Shown: one piece after another, positions 1-9,918 of the stretch
How positions within the stretch are numbered: the first letter of the stretch is position 1
How the letters are laid out: each line of letters starts with the position of its first letter
From: Micractinium sp. NFX-FRZ
Taxonomy: Eukaryota > Chlorophyta > Trebouxiophyceae > Chlorellales > Chlorellaceae
Direction of reading: 5' to 3'
Length of the DNA: 22,102 nucleotides
Assembly (NCBI GenBank): GCA_029339195.1
Contig: JAPTJF010000669.1
Span: 1 to 22,102, forward strand
Notes under the pieces: model-generated
Seen by the model: only the letters and a program-made list of their open reading frames with translations
Told to the model about the DNA's origin: nothing
The model's database searches: none
Program-made: the position numbers and the translations under genes

Positions 1-162
1 TCTTGTTAGAAGCTGGCAGTGCTGCCCGCTTGCACACTTGCCCGATGCCGACGGCCTGCTTGACTCCCCGCCCCGCCAGCACTGCTTGCAACCGCTCCCT
101 CTGCTGCCACCGGCTGTTGGCTCACCACCCCGCCTCCTCCCACCGCCCACCTGCCCTTGCAG

Positions 163-276
163 ACCTACTCCACCGCCCCCGGCTCCACAGTGTGCCAGAA
201 GTGCAGCGCCAACCAGTGGACTGGTCGCCTGGCTGGCCAGCGCATCTGCTGGTCCACCTCCCAGCGCCTGCCCTGA
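163..276 (+). CDS. Terminal exon of an upstream gene (partial, cysteine-containing)
   Basis: A candidate last exon begins right after an acceptor (CCCTTGCAG, AG at 161-162) and reads 37 codons to TGA at 274-276. It is phase 0 at its left edge. The peptide contains CQKCSANQWTG and ends STSQRLP. The pair of cysteines followed by W-T-G recalls the end of an extracellular cysteine-rich repeat, but it is too short to name a family. Support is its length, the clean acceptor, and a TGTAA signal about 480 nt downstream, a reasonable green-algal 3' UTR length. Bases 1-162 look like pyrimidine-rich intron; I could not find the preceding exon with confidence. The family is unknown, and the exon itself is moderately likely. 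Confidence 0.42.
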   Translation, partial: TYSTAPGSTVCQKCSANQWTGRLAGQRICWSTSQRLP

Positions 277-1107
277 GCGGCACACCCCGCGTGATGTCGA
301 CCTGCCAACACTGCAACCCTCTACACTACCGCCCCCACTTCAGCGCCCCCCTGCCCCCTCGCCGCTGCCGTCGGAATCCCCTCTCAGCTTGCCTTATGAA
401 TGCCTGTCGCCTTCTTCTTGATTCCCATCACTTGTGCCGATCCACTTCCTCACACCCTGCGCTCGCCTCCCCGTGCCCCGCCACACAACCCCGGTGCTGC
501 CTCCGATGGTGCTGGCTGCGCAGCCGTGGATTTTGCCCCGCATGGCTGTCGCCCACACCTGCCACCGCACACACTCACCGCTCCATGCATGCTACCCACC
601 TGCCTCTGCCTGCCACGTCAATTTCAATCCAGCAGCGCACACTGTTATTGTCATCCCACCCAGCACAATCACTGTCACTCCGCTTTCAACCTCCCTTCAA
701 CCTTATCGTTTTCAGTTTTCTTTTGATACCCCCTGCTGCATAGCAGCCCTGCCTGATGTAACACGATAACTTGCAACGTGAAAACGGTATAATAGGTCTC
801 AGCTTCTCGCCTGGCTGGTGGTGAGGTGGGCTGCACCTGCAGGCTGATGCTGCTGCCGCTGCCCTCCGCCAGCAAGCTGCATGCTCACCTCTCACTGCTG
901 CTCAGGCCAAGCCTATTCAGGAACGACAGACATACCGGTGCTCCCACCACTCAACTGGTCCAGGATGAGCGGGGGTGGCACGAACATTTTGAAAGGAGGC
1001 TGAGAGCGGCGTCGCCGTGCTGGGCATGCTGCACTCTGATCTCCTGTTTCCTTCCGCTTCCTGCGGTGTCCGTTCGCAGCGGCATACCCACAGCGACCAG
1101 CGCCGTT
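277..1107 (+). other. Intergenic: 3' UTR of the left gene, then promoter/5' leader of the F-box gene
   Basis: No gene is supported here. Bases 277-775 look like a pyrimidine-rich 3' UTR ending near the TGTAA. Bases 776-1107 are promoter and 5' leader of the next gene. An ATG at 847 is in frame with the F-box start and has no stop between, so an extension of 87 residues is possible. That extension is low complexity and not F-box-like, so I treat it as leader. No clear TATA box is visible. Confidence 0.5.
757..761 (+). terminator. Poly(A) signal TGTAA of the leftmost gene
   Basis: TGTAA is the usual polyadenylation signal in chlorophyte nuclear genes. It lies in the T-rich, lower-GC stretch at 690-790, and cleavage would be expected 10-20 nt further on. 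It would end the transcript whose stop codon is proposed at 274-276. Confidence 0.5.
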
Positions 1108-4100
1108 ATGGAGCCCCACAAAAGCGCCAAGACTTGCACGGACGTTTTGCCGCCGGAGTGCTGGGTGCACATCGCGAGCTTCCTGCCGTTGCAAGAGAGG
1201 TATGCGCATCGTCCGATGAGCCCGCGGAGGGCTGCCTGTGATTGCGCCACGCGGCTGATCGTCCCTGTCTCGCCCCCATGTGCCTGCCTGCAGGCTCTCC
1301 CTCTCTCTCGTGAGCAAGCAGCTGTTTCATATCACTCGGGTGCACGGCGCCGCACTGTGGGACAGTATCAGCATCACATTCAGCAGCACAGCCACCCTGC
1401 ACAGCTTTGCGAGCTGGCGGCAGCGCTGCGCCTGCAGCCCGCACCTGCTGCTGTTGCAGGTGGGTGCAGGAGACGCCCACATGGTGGCACTTGGGTTAGG
1501 GGCTGTGTTGGGGGTCCAAGTTCTTGGTGAGAATGGTGGCATGCTGCGCAACGTAGTGCTGCTGGTGTAGGGCGGCCTGGAGTTTAGGTGCAAGCATGCG
1601 TTTGAGATCTGCCGCTGGGAGTAAGTGGGTCGACGGCCGCACCGGGGAGGCGGGAAGGTTGGGTCGGCAGGAAGGGTTGCCCAGGGCAAGCACGAGATGT
1701 GCCACCGCCGGGCCGGCCATTTACATGAACCTGCACCCATGCGCTAGAAAGCCGCCTGCTCCGGTGTGGCTTGCCACGCATGCCCTGGCCACTGCCAGCT
1801 GCCCACTCGACCTGCAGTAAACACTCTACTAAGGTGGGCACCCAGCATACCAACCTGACCCTGCCTGCCCCGCCGCTTACCCCTGCCCTGCCGCAGCATG
1901 GCGACGGGCAGCAGGGTGGCGAGCCGCCCAAGTGGACAGATGTGGTGGAGGTGGCTCAAATGGTGCTGCCGTCACTGAGGCACCTCATGATTCGATGGGA
2001 GGGGCACGCGGTGGCAGGTGCGGTGGTGGGTTGCTCTGTTGCTTTGTACTGTATGTTGACCGTTTCTGCTGCTAGGAAGTGGCGGGGAAGGTTCATGGCT
2101 GTGTTCTGGCGGTTGGGCCGGCACGGCAGCCGGGTACGCGGCACAGCCGGGCAGGCGGGGCAGGCAGGCGTACCCAGGCCACGGGTGGGCGGGCTGCACC
2201 CTGGCAGGGTGCTATATGGTCGATTGGGAGTGTTCTTGATTGGGCGCCTGGATCGCTCTCAGCTCCGCCTGGTGGCAGGGCATGCAGGCATGGCAGGTGC
2301 AGGGGGATGCGGCAGCAGGCAGCTGCTTCCCAAGCTGCTGCGCCGCACCTGCGCCCTTACCGCTGCTGCCGCTTGCACCTGCAAGGTTGTGTGCCTCTGC
2401 TCACCCCCTGTGCCGTGCCCTGCGCTGCTTGCAGGTGACTGGCTGAGGAGCGGCACCCAGCTGAACGACCTTGGGCTGTACTGCAGCAGCCTCACGCTGC
2501 AGGACGATCTGGCCTGCCTTGCTGGCGTGAGTGGGTGGGGCGGCGTCGGGGCTCTGCCCCTCCGTTTGCTTGACTGGCCAGCTGTATGGGTGCACGGGGG
2601 TAGGTTGGGTGGGGCGCAGGCAGGGGTGCGCATGCACTGCATGAGGGGCGCACAGGTAGCATTGCCTGCTGCCCTGCCCCGCCTGTGCGCATGCGCTCTG
2701 CCCTGTTGTACCATACGCCCGTGCTGCCGCTCCCTCAGCTCGGCTGGCTCAACCTGGAGTGCACCCACCGCTTCGTACCGCCGCTGCATCCCAACACTTG
2801 CAAGTACACTGTACCCTTCATTCCCCATGCTGTTGTTTGCAGCGCCAAACGTGCAGGGCACGCGCCTTCCCTTGTCGATTTTGCGCCACTCCAGCTGCCT
2901 GCCCCCCTCGCCCTTTACTTGTGTGCAGCTGAGGGAGCTGAATCTGGAATAGGGCACCCTAAACCGCAAAACCCAAAAACCCTAACCCTAAAACCCTACC
3001 CTATTGTGTGCAGCTGAGGGAGCTGAACCTGGAGAGCACGGAGGTGCCTCTGACCCTGGAGTCTGCCGCCACCCTGCCCCCCGGCCTCACCAAGCTGTTT
3101 GCCGTGGACAGCCACCTGCCCGAGGTGCCAGGTAAGACCCCAGGGGTAACAGCAGGTTGACTAGCTGGCAAAAGTGAGGGGGCACCCTCTCGCTCAGGTC
3201 CACACATGCAAGGAAGAAACCCACCGTGCCTCTCCTGGCCCAGGAGTGTTGACCGGCGTCACATGCCTGCGTGTGCCTGCCCACCTGCCAGGCAACCCGC
3301 TCACCCCCTCACACCCCCGGCGCTTCCCCCCTTCCTCCCTCGTTTCCCCTGCAGAGGCGCTGACGTGCGTCACCGACCTGCAGTGCGCCTACCTGTCCCG
3401 CAACCCGCTCTCCCCTCCCTCCCTGGCGCGCCTCGCTGCCCTGCCCCGCCTCGAGCTCCTCTCCCTCATCGGGTGCTGGTTCGACCGCCCGCCCGCCCAG
3501 CTGTCGGCGCTCACCTCGCTGCGTGCGCTCTATCTGGACTACAACAGCGCCCTGGGGAATGAGAACGAGGCCGAGATGCAGTCGGCGTTCAGGTGGGTGC
3601 TGGCAAGCGTGCTTGCACCTGGGGGCTTGTGAATGTGGCAGGGGCCCAGGTGGCAGCACACTGTGGTATCACTGGATCACACCACGGCTTTAGGGATTGA
3701 ACACAAGGCGGACATGCAGTATACAGTTGGGTGCGCGCTACCTTGTAGCTGTTCGTTTCCCTCTCCTTGTCGACCTTGCTTTTGGTGTTGAGTCTGCTAC
3801 CCATGCGCCCCCCGCGTGCCTTTCTCACTGGTCACACACACACACACACACACCACTGCAGCGAGGCGCTGGGCCCGCTGACCGCCCTGGAGGCGCTGGG
3901 CCTCAGCCACAACTTCCTCGACTCCTGGCCAGAGGCAATCGAGCGCCTGCCCCGCCTCAAAGTGCTGTACTTGGGTGAGCAGCCCAGGTGGTGGCCTGCT
4001 GCGTTCATATGCATTACCTGCTGTGCGTGTTTGTGTGTGTGTGTGAGCGGCCCCGGGGGCCCTCGCCTCTGGCCCCACCACATCTGTCCACCCTGCGCCT

Positions 4101-4875
4101 GCCTTCATAATCTGCCCGCCTTCGCCTGCACGCAAACCACGCAGGCACCGCGCGGCTGCCATCCCAATGCAATCCTGCTCATGGCTCTCTTGTTCCCCTC
4201 CCCTCCCCTCCCCTCCCCCGGCGATTGCCACAGAATGCAACCCTGGCATTGCGCGGCTGCCGCCCTCGGCGCAGGCCCTGCTGTCCCACCTGCGCACCCT
4301 CTCATGCGACTGCTCCGTCCTGTTCAGCAACGCCGCCCTGCTGGGCCGGGGGGCCTCCCAGCTGGAGCACTTGTTTGTGAGCGGCAGCGGGCTGATGTGG
4401 CACGCGCTGCCGGCGGCGGCACCCACCGACGCGGTCCTTGAGGCGCTGGCCGGGATGCAGGCTCTCAAGCGGGTCACATTTGTGGTGCAGACGCAGGTGG
4501 GTCAGCTTTGCTATAGCTGTCTTCGTGGCCAGGGTGTAACAGCTATGCTTGCGGCGCGCGGGCGAGGGGGACCACAGATGCTCTGTGGCGGGGTTGTGGG
4601 CGCCACAGCACGTGTCCGTTGTTGTACAGGCACAGGAGACGTCATCAGAGCGGCCTGCCCTGCCCTGCCCTGCCCCGCAGAAGGAGGAGATGCCGAGCGT
4701 CGAGGTGGCCATGCTCATGCTGCGCCTGCCGCGCCGCTGCCCGCACCTCATCGTGGACGCTTTGGACAGCGAGCAGTTTTATGGAGTGACCCTGACAGAT
4801 TTGGACAAGATGAGTGACGAAGATGCGGCGGCTGCCGCCCTGAAGCAGGAGGAGGGTGACGTGATGCGTGCCTGA
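1108..4875 (+). CDS. F-box / leucine-rich-repeat protein
   Basis: Probable substrate receptor of an SCF-type ubiquitin ligase: the N-terminal F-box would bind SKP1 and the repeats the target. Exons: 1108-1199, 1294-1459, 1897-2017, 2435-2526, 2739-2774, 3014-3131, 3355-3592, 3862-3974, 4234-4496, 4681-4875. Phases match at every junction, giving 477 aa. The F-box is residues 14-45 (LPPECWVHIASFLPLQER, then LSLSLVSKQLF). LRRs follow, for example LPSLRHLMI, LRELNLEST, LPRLELLSL, LTSLRALYLDYN, LTALEALGLSHN and LPRLKVLYL. The tail is acidic and alanine-rich. The start is the first ATG directly before the F-box. Exon 5 is the weakest: a donor after 2810 instead of 2774 also keeps phase and restores a 24-residue LRR spacing. 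Introns 2 and 3 (over 400 bp) hold nothing else I recognise. The fold is clear; the target is unknown. Confidence 0.85.
2919..3033 (+). repeat. 30-bp direct repeat flanking interstitial telomere-like DNA
   Basis: The 30 bases at 2919-2948 recur at 3004-3033 with one mismatch. Each copy contains an acceptor (TGTGTGCAG) and the first codons of LRELNLE. Between them lie 55 bp dominated by CCCTAAA, CCCTAA and CCCTAAAA units (about 2957-3003), matching the plant/Chlorella-type telomere repeat in degenerate form. The repeat sits at the intron 5 / exon 6 boundary of the F-box gene. Confidence 0.85.
3833..3853 (+). repeat. (CA)n microsatellite in the acceptor tract of intron 7, F-box gene
   Basis: An uninterrupted run of about 10.5 CA units ends 8 nt before the acceptor of exon 8 (AG at 3860-3861) and takes the place of the pyrimidine tract. 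A TG run in the next intron is complementary to it. Confidence 0.95.
4032..4045 (+). repeat. (TG)n microsatellite in intron 8, F-box gene
   Basis: Seven TG units, preceded by a TGTGCGTGT stretch, lie about 57 nt downstream of exon 8. They are complementary to the CA run just upstream of the same exon. Confidence 0.9.
4193..4218 (+). repeat. CCCCT tandem repeat in the acceptor tract of intron 8
   Basis: About five CCCCT pentamers form the polypyrimidine tract before exon 9 of the F-box gene, whose acceptor AG is at 4232-4233. Simple-sequence expansion seems to have built the tract. Confidence 0.85.
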
Positions 4876-5380
4876 CGCGCCCAGCCCTGGCCGCTCTGGG
4901 GCCGCAATGTTCAGTTTGGCTGAGTCGACTCGATCTGGAGGGCGGGCGAGGCGGGAGCGGGCGCCATTGGTGGCGTACCTCTTGCAAGCGATTTTTGAAA
5001 GCCTGTGCAGTCCTATTTTGAGTGGTTTGAATTGGAAGTTTGACACGTGTAATACAGACTTGAGCACGAACCAGGGCGCCTCCTGCGGCGGGGGTACTGT
5101 AAGTACAGGAACAAAGGCTTGCTCAGGCGCCAGCCCAAGCCATTGATGGCGTATTCTGGGTCACAGTGCTCCCTATCACCACAGCCGGTGGTAGGCTTCT
5201 CGACCTTGCTGAGCCAAGAATGCCCTCCCCCCCTCCAATGTACCCAGCGTCGGCGTCAACCGTGTGCACGCTGCGCCACGCTGCCGCCCTGCCTACGCCC
5301 ACTTGCGCAGACGAGCCCTTCAGCGCCGGTTCACTTGCACTCTGGGTAAACTTCAGGTTGCATTGTGATCCTTGGGCTCT
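4876..5380 (+). other. Intergenic: 3' UTR of the F-box gene, then promoter of the SET gene
   Basis: No coding sequence is supported. The first 230 bp are the F-box 3' UTR with its TGTAA signals; the remaining 280 bp must hold the promoter and leader of the next gene in tandem. I see no clear TATA box or other named element. Confidence 0.5.
5048..5102 (+). terminator. Two TGTAA poly(A) signals of the F-box gene
   Basis: TGTAA occurs at 5048-5052 and 5098-5102, 173 and 223 nt after the F-box stop codon. The surrounding 4985-5060 is locally AT-richer, as expected near a cleavage site. Either or both could be used. Confidence 0.55.
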
Positions 5381-8300
5381 ATGAGGGCTCTACGCGTCCT
5401 GCCGCTCAGCGCCGCGCTGCTGGTGCTGCTCGCGGCCTCCGCGGCGGCCTGGCCGGGCAAAAACGACAACAGCATCGAGGGCCAACTGGCCAGATGGGTC
5501 ACCTCAAAAGGCGGCAAGCTGGTGGGTGCGAAGTTCTGCGCCTGCGAGCGGCCGGATGGCGCAGCAGTGCCTGCAGCCCTGCTGCTGGCTCCTGGGAGCC
5601 GCTGCAAGTGAAGCGCCGATTGTGAATACACGCACACGGGGGGCGAGCGTCCGCAGGCCCCCCAGCCAGTGGGTGCTTCTTGCCCACCTGCCGCCGGTGA
5701 CGCCCCACCTCTCTTTCCCACCCGCCCCCGCCGCTGCCCACAGAAAGGCTTCAAGGTGGGCCAAGAGTGCCCCACCTGCCTGCGTGGCATTGTGGCAACC
5801 AAGGACTTCAAGAAGGGTGACGTCATCATGAAGGTGCCCTTCACAGCAGTCATGCGCCTCAAGTGAGCCCAGCTGGGTGCTGCTGTGACGTGGGTGCTGG
5901 GTGCTGGGTGCTGGCGGGCGAGCCACATGGCATGGTTATGGCTAGTGGTGGGGCGCCTCACAGCGCTGGTTCCACTGCTCACATGCATTCTGTCCTCCCG
6001 CACCACTTTCCGAGGACTGACGTTTGACCTGCGCAGGGGGTCAGTGCCTCCCCCACCGCCTCTTCTGTGGTCAAAGCCACACCATCCAGGCTGCTGCCAC
6101 CCACAAGCCATTGCGCTTGCACCCTAGCCCACATGCTGCTGGCAGCAGCAAGCCACACCAAGCATCCTCCCCTTCTGGGTTTCCATGCGAAACCTGTGTG
6201 CGACATGACACGCACTCACAGACATGCAAGCGCCCCTCCCCCTCTCTTGCCCTCCCCTTCCGTCCTGCAGGGAGCTGGGCCACAGTGGCTTCCCTGCTGA
6301 GTATGCCCGCCACCTCATTGAAGCCATGCACCACGACCCCGTGCACAATCAGACCTGGGACCTCTTCTGGAGCGTGCACCCCGGGCCCGATGGCGTGTTC
6401 ACGCCGGAGGTGCGGAGGTGGCGGGGTGGCGGTGGGGTGGGGAGGGTTAGGGGGCTCCCGAGAGGGCTGGGCCTTGGGGAAAGGGAGGTGGAGTGTGAAG
6501 GAGTGTGTGGTAGGGTGTGGGAGCGCGTCAGTGAAAGCACACAAGGATGTGGAGGCGGCTTGGGTCAGGCCGAAAATTTTGTTGTTGCCGCCGCTCTGTG
6601 CCCCGCGGGTGCATGCCGTGGAGCGGCTGCCTGGCTGTCGCCACTGCTGGCAGCACCACCACCTCTCGTGCTGGCTGGCTAGTGCTCACCTCTTCTTTCA
6701 ACCCTACCTTGCCTGGCCTGCCCTGGCTTGCAGGTGTACACAGATGAGCAGATGGCCATGCTGCAGGCACCTGAGCTGGTGCGTGAGGGGCGGGGCGGGG
6801 GCAGGGTTGCTGGGCAGGTTGTCGAGTGACTGGGAGGTGCGAGGGAGGCGCTCCTCTGCCCGTACAGCGTGCCAGCTATTTACGCAGCCCTGGCTGCCGG
6901 CAACGGAATGCGGATGAGGGGTGGGGTGCGGGGGTGCCGGAGGGACGCGATCGGCTTGCACAGCCTTTGCCCTTGCAGCTGCGCAGGCCTGCCGCCCACC
7001 CGCCCCACCCCTCCTTGTCACCCCACCCATGACTCCCGCCCCTCCTCTTTGCAGGAGGCGCTGGTGGCGGGCCAGCGGGAGGTGACTGAGCAGGTGTACG
7101 ATGGCAGCTACGCGTACCAGAGCTACGCACCCTTCAACGAGACGGTGGGGGAGGACAAGGTGCCGCTGCACGTCTTCAAGTGGGTGTCCAGCCTGGTGAG
7201 TTGACAGCTGCACGGCACCTGTGGCAATGCATGTGGGCCGTCCAGCCTGGTGGGCTGCAAGCTGCACAGCACCTGTGCCATTGCAAATGCGTGTGCAAGT
7301 GGCTTGTTGATGGCTGGGAAGCGTGGGTGCCTGTGCACACCCTGAACTTGGGGGGCCTGCCTGCCAGGCAGGCACCCAGAAGTGCTCAGCGCAGCCACGC
7401 ATATACAGCGGCATATACAGTATGTACTTGCCTGTGTGGAGGCATGGTGGGCTGGTGCGCCCGGCTGGGTGCTGCCGCGCGCCCTGGTGCTTGAGGTTAT
7501 GTTGCTGCTGGAAGGCAGCTTCTTTTGCAACTGCACCCCCCTCGCCTCCCGCTGGAAACAACACTACCCTGCAGCTGGGCAGCCGCTACTTTGGGTTCTA
7601 CCGCGACGGCAACACGGAGACCGCCTCCTCCCACCTGGTTCCCATGGTCGACCTGATCAACCACTCTGACACCCCCAATGCGGAACGCTCTGGTGCGTGG
7701 GGGCCCGAGCGGTGGGGTGGCGGGCCCGGCAGGCTTCTTTGGAGTCTGGCAGGCCTGGCCGCTGTAGGACAAGCAGCGGCGGTGGACATTGACGATAGGG
7801 GTGTGTGTAAAGCACAGGGTTTCCGCATTTGGACGGCAACAACCCTGCAGGCGCGGGGCGCGTGGGTGGGTGGTAGACGTGGTGGGGTGGGCATCCCATC
7901 TTCAGGGGAGTTGTGCATCGTAGGGACATGAAGACGTGTTTGTGCGCCTGCCCACGCGTGCGACTGTGTGTCGTTGGAATGTTATAGAAGGGCACGAGAC
8001 CCCTTCATTTTGTGCCGCCCCCTGTCACGAACTTGGGTCCTTGGATCCCCCGCCCCCCCGGTGCAGATGACGGCGAGTTTGTGCTGGTGAAGGCCCTCGA
8101 GTTGATCAAGAAGGGGCAGGAGATCACCAACGACTACCAGCCTGCGGTCATCCACCGCCCCGACATGTCGCTGTACATCTACGGTGGGTGGTGTGGGTGG
8201 TGCGGGCGGGGGCCCAGGGCAGGCAGATGTGCATGGGGCTGGCAAGTGGCAGTGGGAGGGCGCCCATTGGGAAGATGGGAAGGTTGCAGGCAGTGGACTT

Positions 8301-9906
8301 TCAGGATCCAGGGTTGAGTCGGGATGAAAGGGGAAAGCCTGCCTGAGGAGCCTCGGAAGGGGAGGAAGCATACACGGACGCCCACCACCGCCAAGCTTTA
8401 TACTGCAGCCTGCATGCATGCATCCCTGCTGTGTGGGAGGCGGGGGTGACAGGGAGGCAGTGGCAGTTGCCTGCCGCCCACGACTCAGGGGCCTGGCAGC
8501 ACCCACAAGCCGCCCTTTGACAGCTTCCCTCTGCACCCTCCCCGCCTCCCCATCATGTGCACTTGTCATCAAGTGCGGCCTCCCCACCAACATGAGTATG
8601 TTGCTCACTCTGTCCGGGTTGTAATTCCCACCCATCCCCTGCACCAGGCTTTGTGATCATGCGGGACGAGCCATTCCTGTCAGCCATCGACCTGCCCGGC
8701 TACAACGCGGCCGACCCATTTAGCCAGACCCCCACGGTGGACGATCTGTATGAGGGTGGGTGCCTCCCATTACCTTGACAGGGAGGGCTAGCTGCTGTCC
8801 CGGCGAAGTGTTTGGTTCATGGGCCCCACCTGCAGGCGCATACAGCCGTACCTCAGGCACAGAAGACTTGGTGGGCAGAGTCGGGTGGGGAGTTGGCCTG
8901 GCCAGGGCGCTGCCTGCCGCCTGCTTCGGGGTGCTGAGCCTCTCCAGGCGCCGACACGTCTCAAAGTGCCTGCTTCTCACAGCAAGCCGGCCCGCCTGCC
9001 CTTGCCTGCAGACCCCAAGGGCGAGCACGCCACCAAGGCGGAGTACGCGCGCCTCAAAGCGCTGCTGGAGGCTACCCCAACGACGGAGGCTGAGGACTTG
9101 GAGCTGCTCGAGGGAGGCACCGTGACAGGTGACGTAGGCAAGGGGTCAAGTACCTTCCCCTGACATGCGCCTGGCTGCTGTTTGCTTATGTATTGCCAAG
9201 TGGACCCTGGAGGCTGCTTGTGCCCCACCAGCAAGGCGGTGATTCACAACAGGTTGAGGGAGGCAAGGTGACGGTGGGGGAGGCTGTGCGGAGGCTAGAG
9301 ATGTTCCTTGCTGGGTGCAGTGGCTAGGCGGGCGTGCGGGATGCCCCCTCAAACAGTGAGCTTTGTAAGGCACTGCTGGAGGGGTTCCCCACCAGCGTTG
9401 CTGAATCGCCCTCTGCCCGCTTCTGCGCATCCGCCGCTGTGCAGACTGGCGGCAGCGCTCCGTCCTGCAGTTCCGGGTGATGCGCAAGCGTGCGCTGCGG
9501 CAGGCCCTGGCCAAGCTGGCCACCACGCTGGGCATTACCGGGGAGGAGGACGTGGGCAGTGGTGAGCGATCGCAAGGCGAGGGAGGGGGGGAGCGGGAGG
9601 GAGGGGGGCAGTAGGGAAGGCTGCAGTGGAAGCGGGGAGCGCATGCGGAAGCATAAGCGGGGCGGAAGGTGTTAGGCTCGGTGGCAGGAGGGTTTGCCGG
9701 TGGCAGCGGGGCGATACAAGGCGGCGCCCCTGCTGACACCGCTGCATGCTGACAGCTGCATGCGGACAGCCAGTCGCTGACAGCTGCACGCGCCCCACCA
9801 CTGCCTCCTGCCAGATGAGGAGGCGGCAGCCGAGGAGGCGACGGAGCAGGAGGAGGCAGAGGAGCCAGAGAGGGAGGGGGCGGCGGAGGCAAAGGAGGAG
9901 CTCTGA
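5381..9906 (+). CDS. SET-domain protein lysine methyltransferase (Rubisco-LSMT/SETD type) with ER-type signals
   Basis: Predicted SAM-dependent protein lysine methyltransferase, 417 aa. Exons: 5381-5521, 5744-5862, 6271-6409, 6734-6778, 7055-7195, 7575-7692, 8067-8183, 8648-8755, 9012-9128, 9445-9561, 9815-9906; all phases agree. Residues 1-23 form a signal peptide (basic start, leucine/alanine core, AAA before W24). The SET region runs from RGIVATKDFKKGDVIMKVP (61-79) through GSRYFGFY (197-204), LVPMVDLINHSD with the NH pair at 224-225, to GQEITNDY (Tyr 258) and YGFV (273-276). A helical region with FRVMRKRALRQALAKL (about 360-375) resembles the LSMT substrate-binding domain. A glutamate-rich tail ends in KEEL. 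LSMT/SETD3 enzymes normally work in plastid, cytosol or nucleus, so a signal peptide plus KEEL is unexpected and suggests the ER lumen. The substrate cannot be read from sequence. The in-frame TTG at 5372 was not used as start. Confidence 0.9.
6434..6454 (+). other. Potential G-quadruplex just downstream of a donor (SET gene, intron 3)
   Basis: Four guanine runs with loops of 1, 1 and 3 bases (G4-T-G4-A-G3-TTA-G5) lie 25 nt after the exon 3 donor at 6410. They sit within a longer G-rich stretch (6411-6490) on the coding strand, so the structure could form in pre-mRNA. Confidence 0.7.
7187..7294 (+). repeat. 54-bp tandem duplication across the exon 5 donor of the SET gene
   Basis: Bases 7187-7240 span the end of exon 5 (TCCAGCCTG), the donor GTGAGT at 7196 and the start of intron 5. 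Bases 7241-7294 repeat this with scattered substitutions, beginning with an exact TCCAGCCTGGTG and carrying a second potential donor (GTGGGC at 7250). Confidence 0.85.
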
Positions 9907-9913
9907 GGCTGCT

Positions 9914-9918
9914 TGTAA
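9914..9918 (+). terminator. Possible poly(A) signal TGTAA of the SET gene
   Basis: This is the only TGTAA I found between the SET stop codon and the converging COX6A gene. It starts only 7 nt after the stop codon, unusually close, so a non-canonical signal further downstream may be used instead. Confidence 0.3.

Noticed and set aside
1108..1108. Upstream in-frame ATG at 847 as the true start of the F-box protein
   Set aside because: The extra 87 residues are low complexity and the F-box begins normally a few residues after the ATG at 1108. It cannot be fully excluded without a cDNA.
1771..2952. A 393-codon plus-strand open frame in the F-box gene
   Set aside because: Only 1897-2017 of it is LRR-like coding sequence; the remainder is intron with good splice signals and low-complexity translation.
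6869..6925. Possible extra SET-gene exon reading PAIYAALAAGNG
   Set aside because: An acceptor-like GTACAG precedes it, but the domain joins smoothly from APEL to EALVAG without it, and I found no good donor in the right phase.
8401..8440. TGCATGCATGCATCC palindromic run in SET-gene intron 7
   Set aside because: A short simple repeat, common in GC-rich algal introns. It has no further structure.
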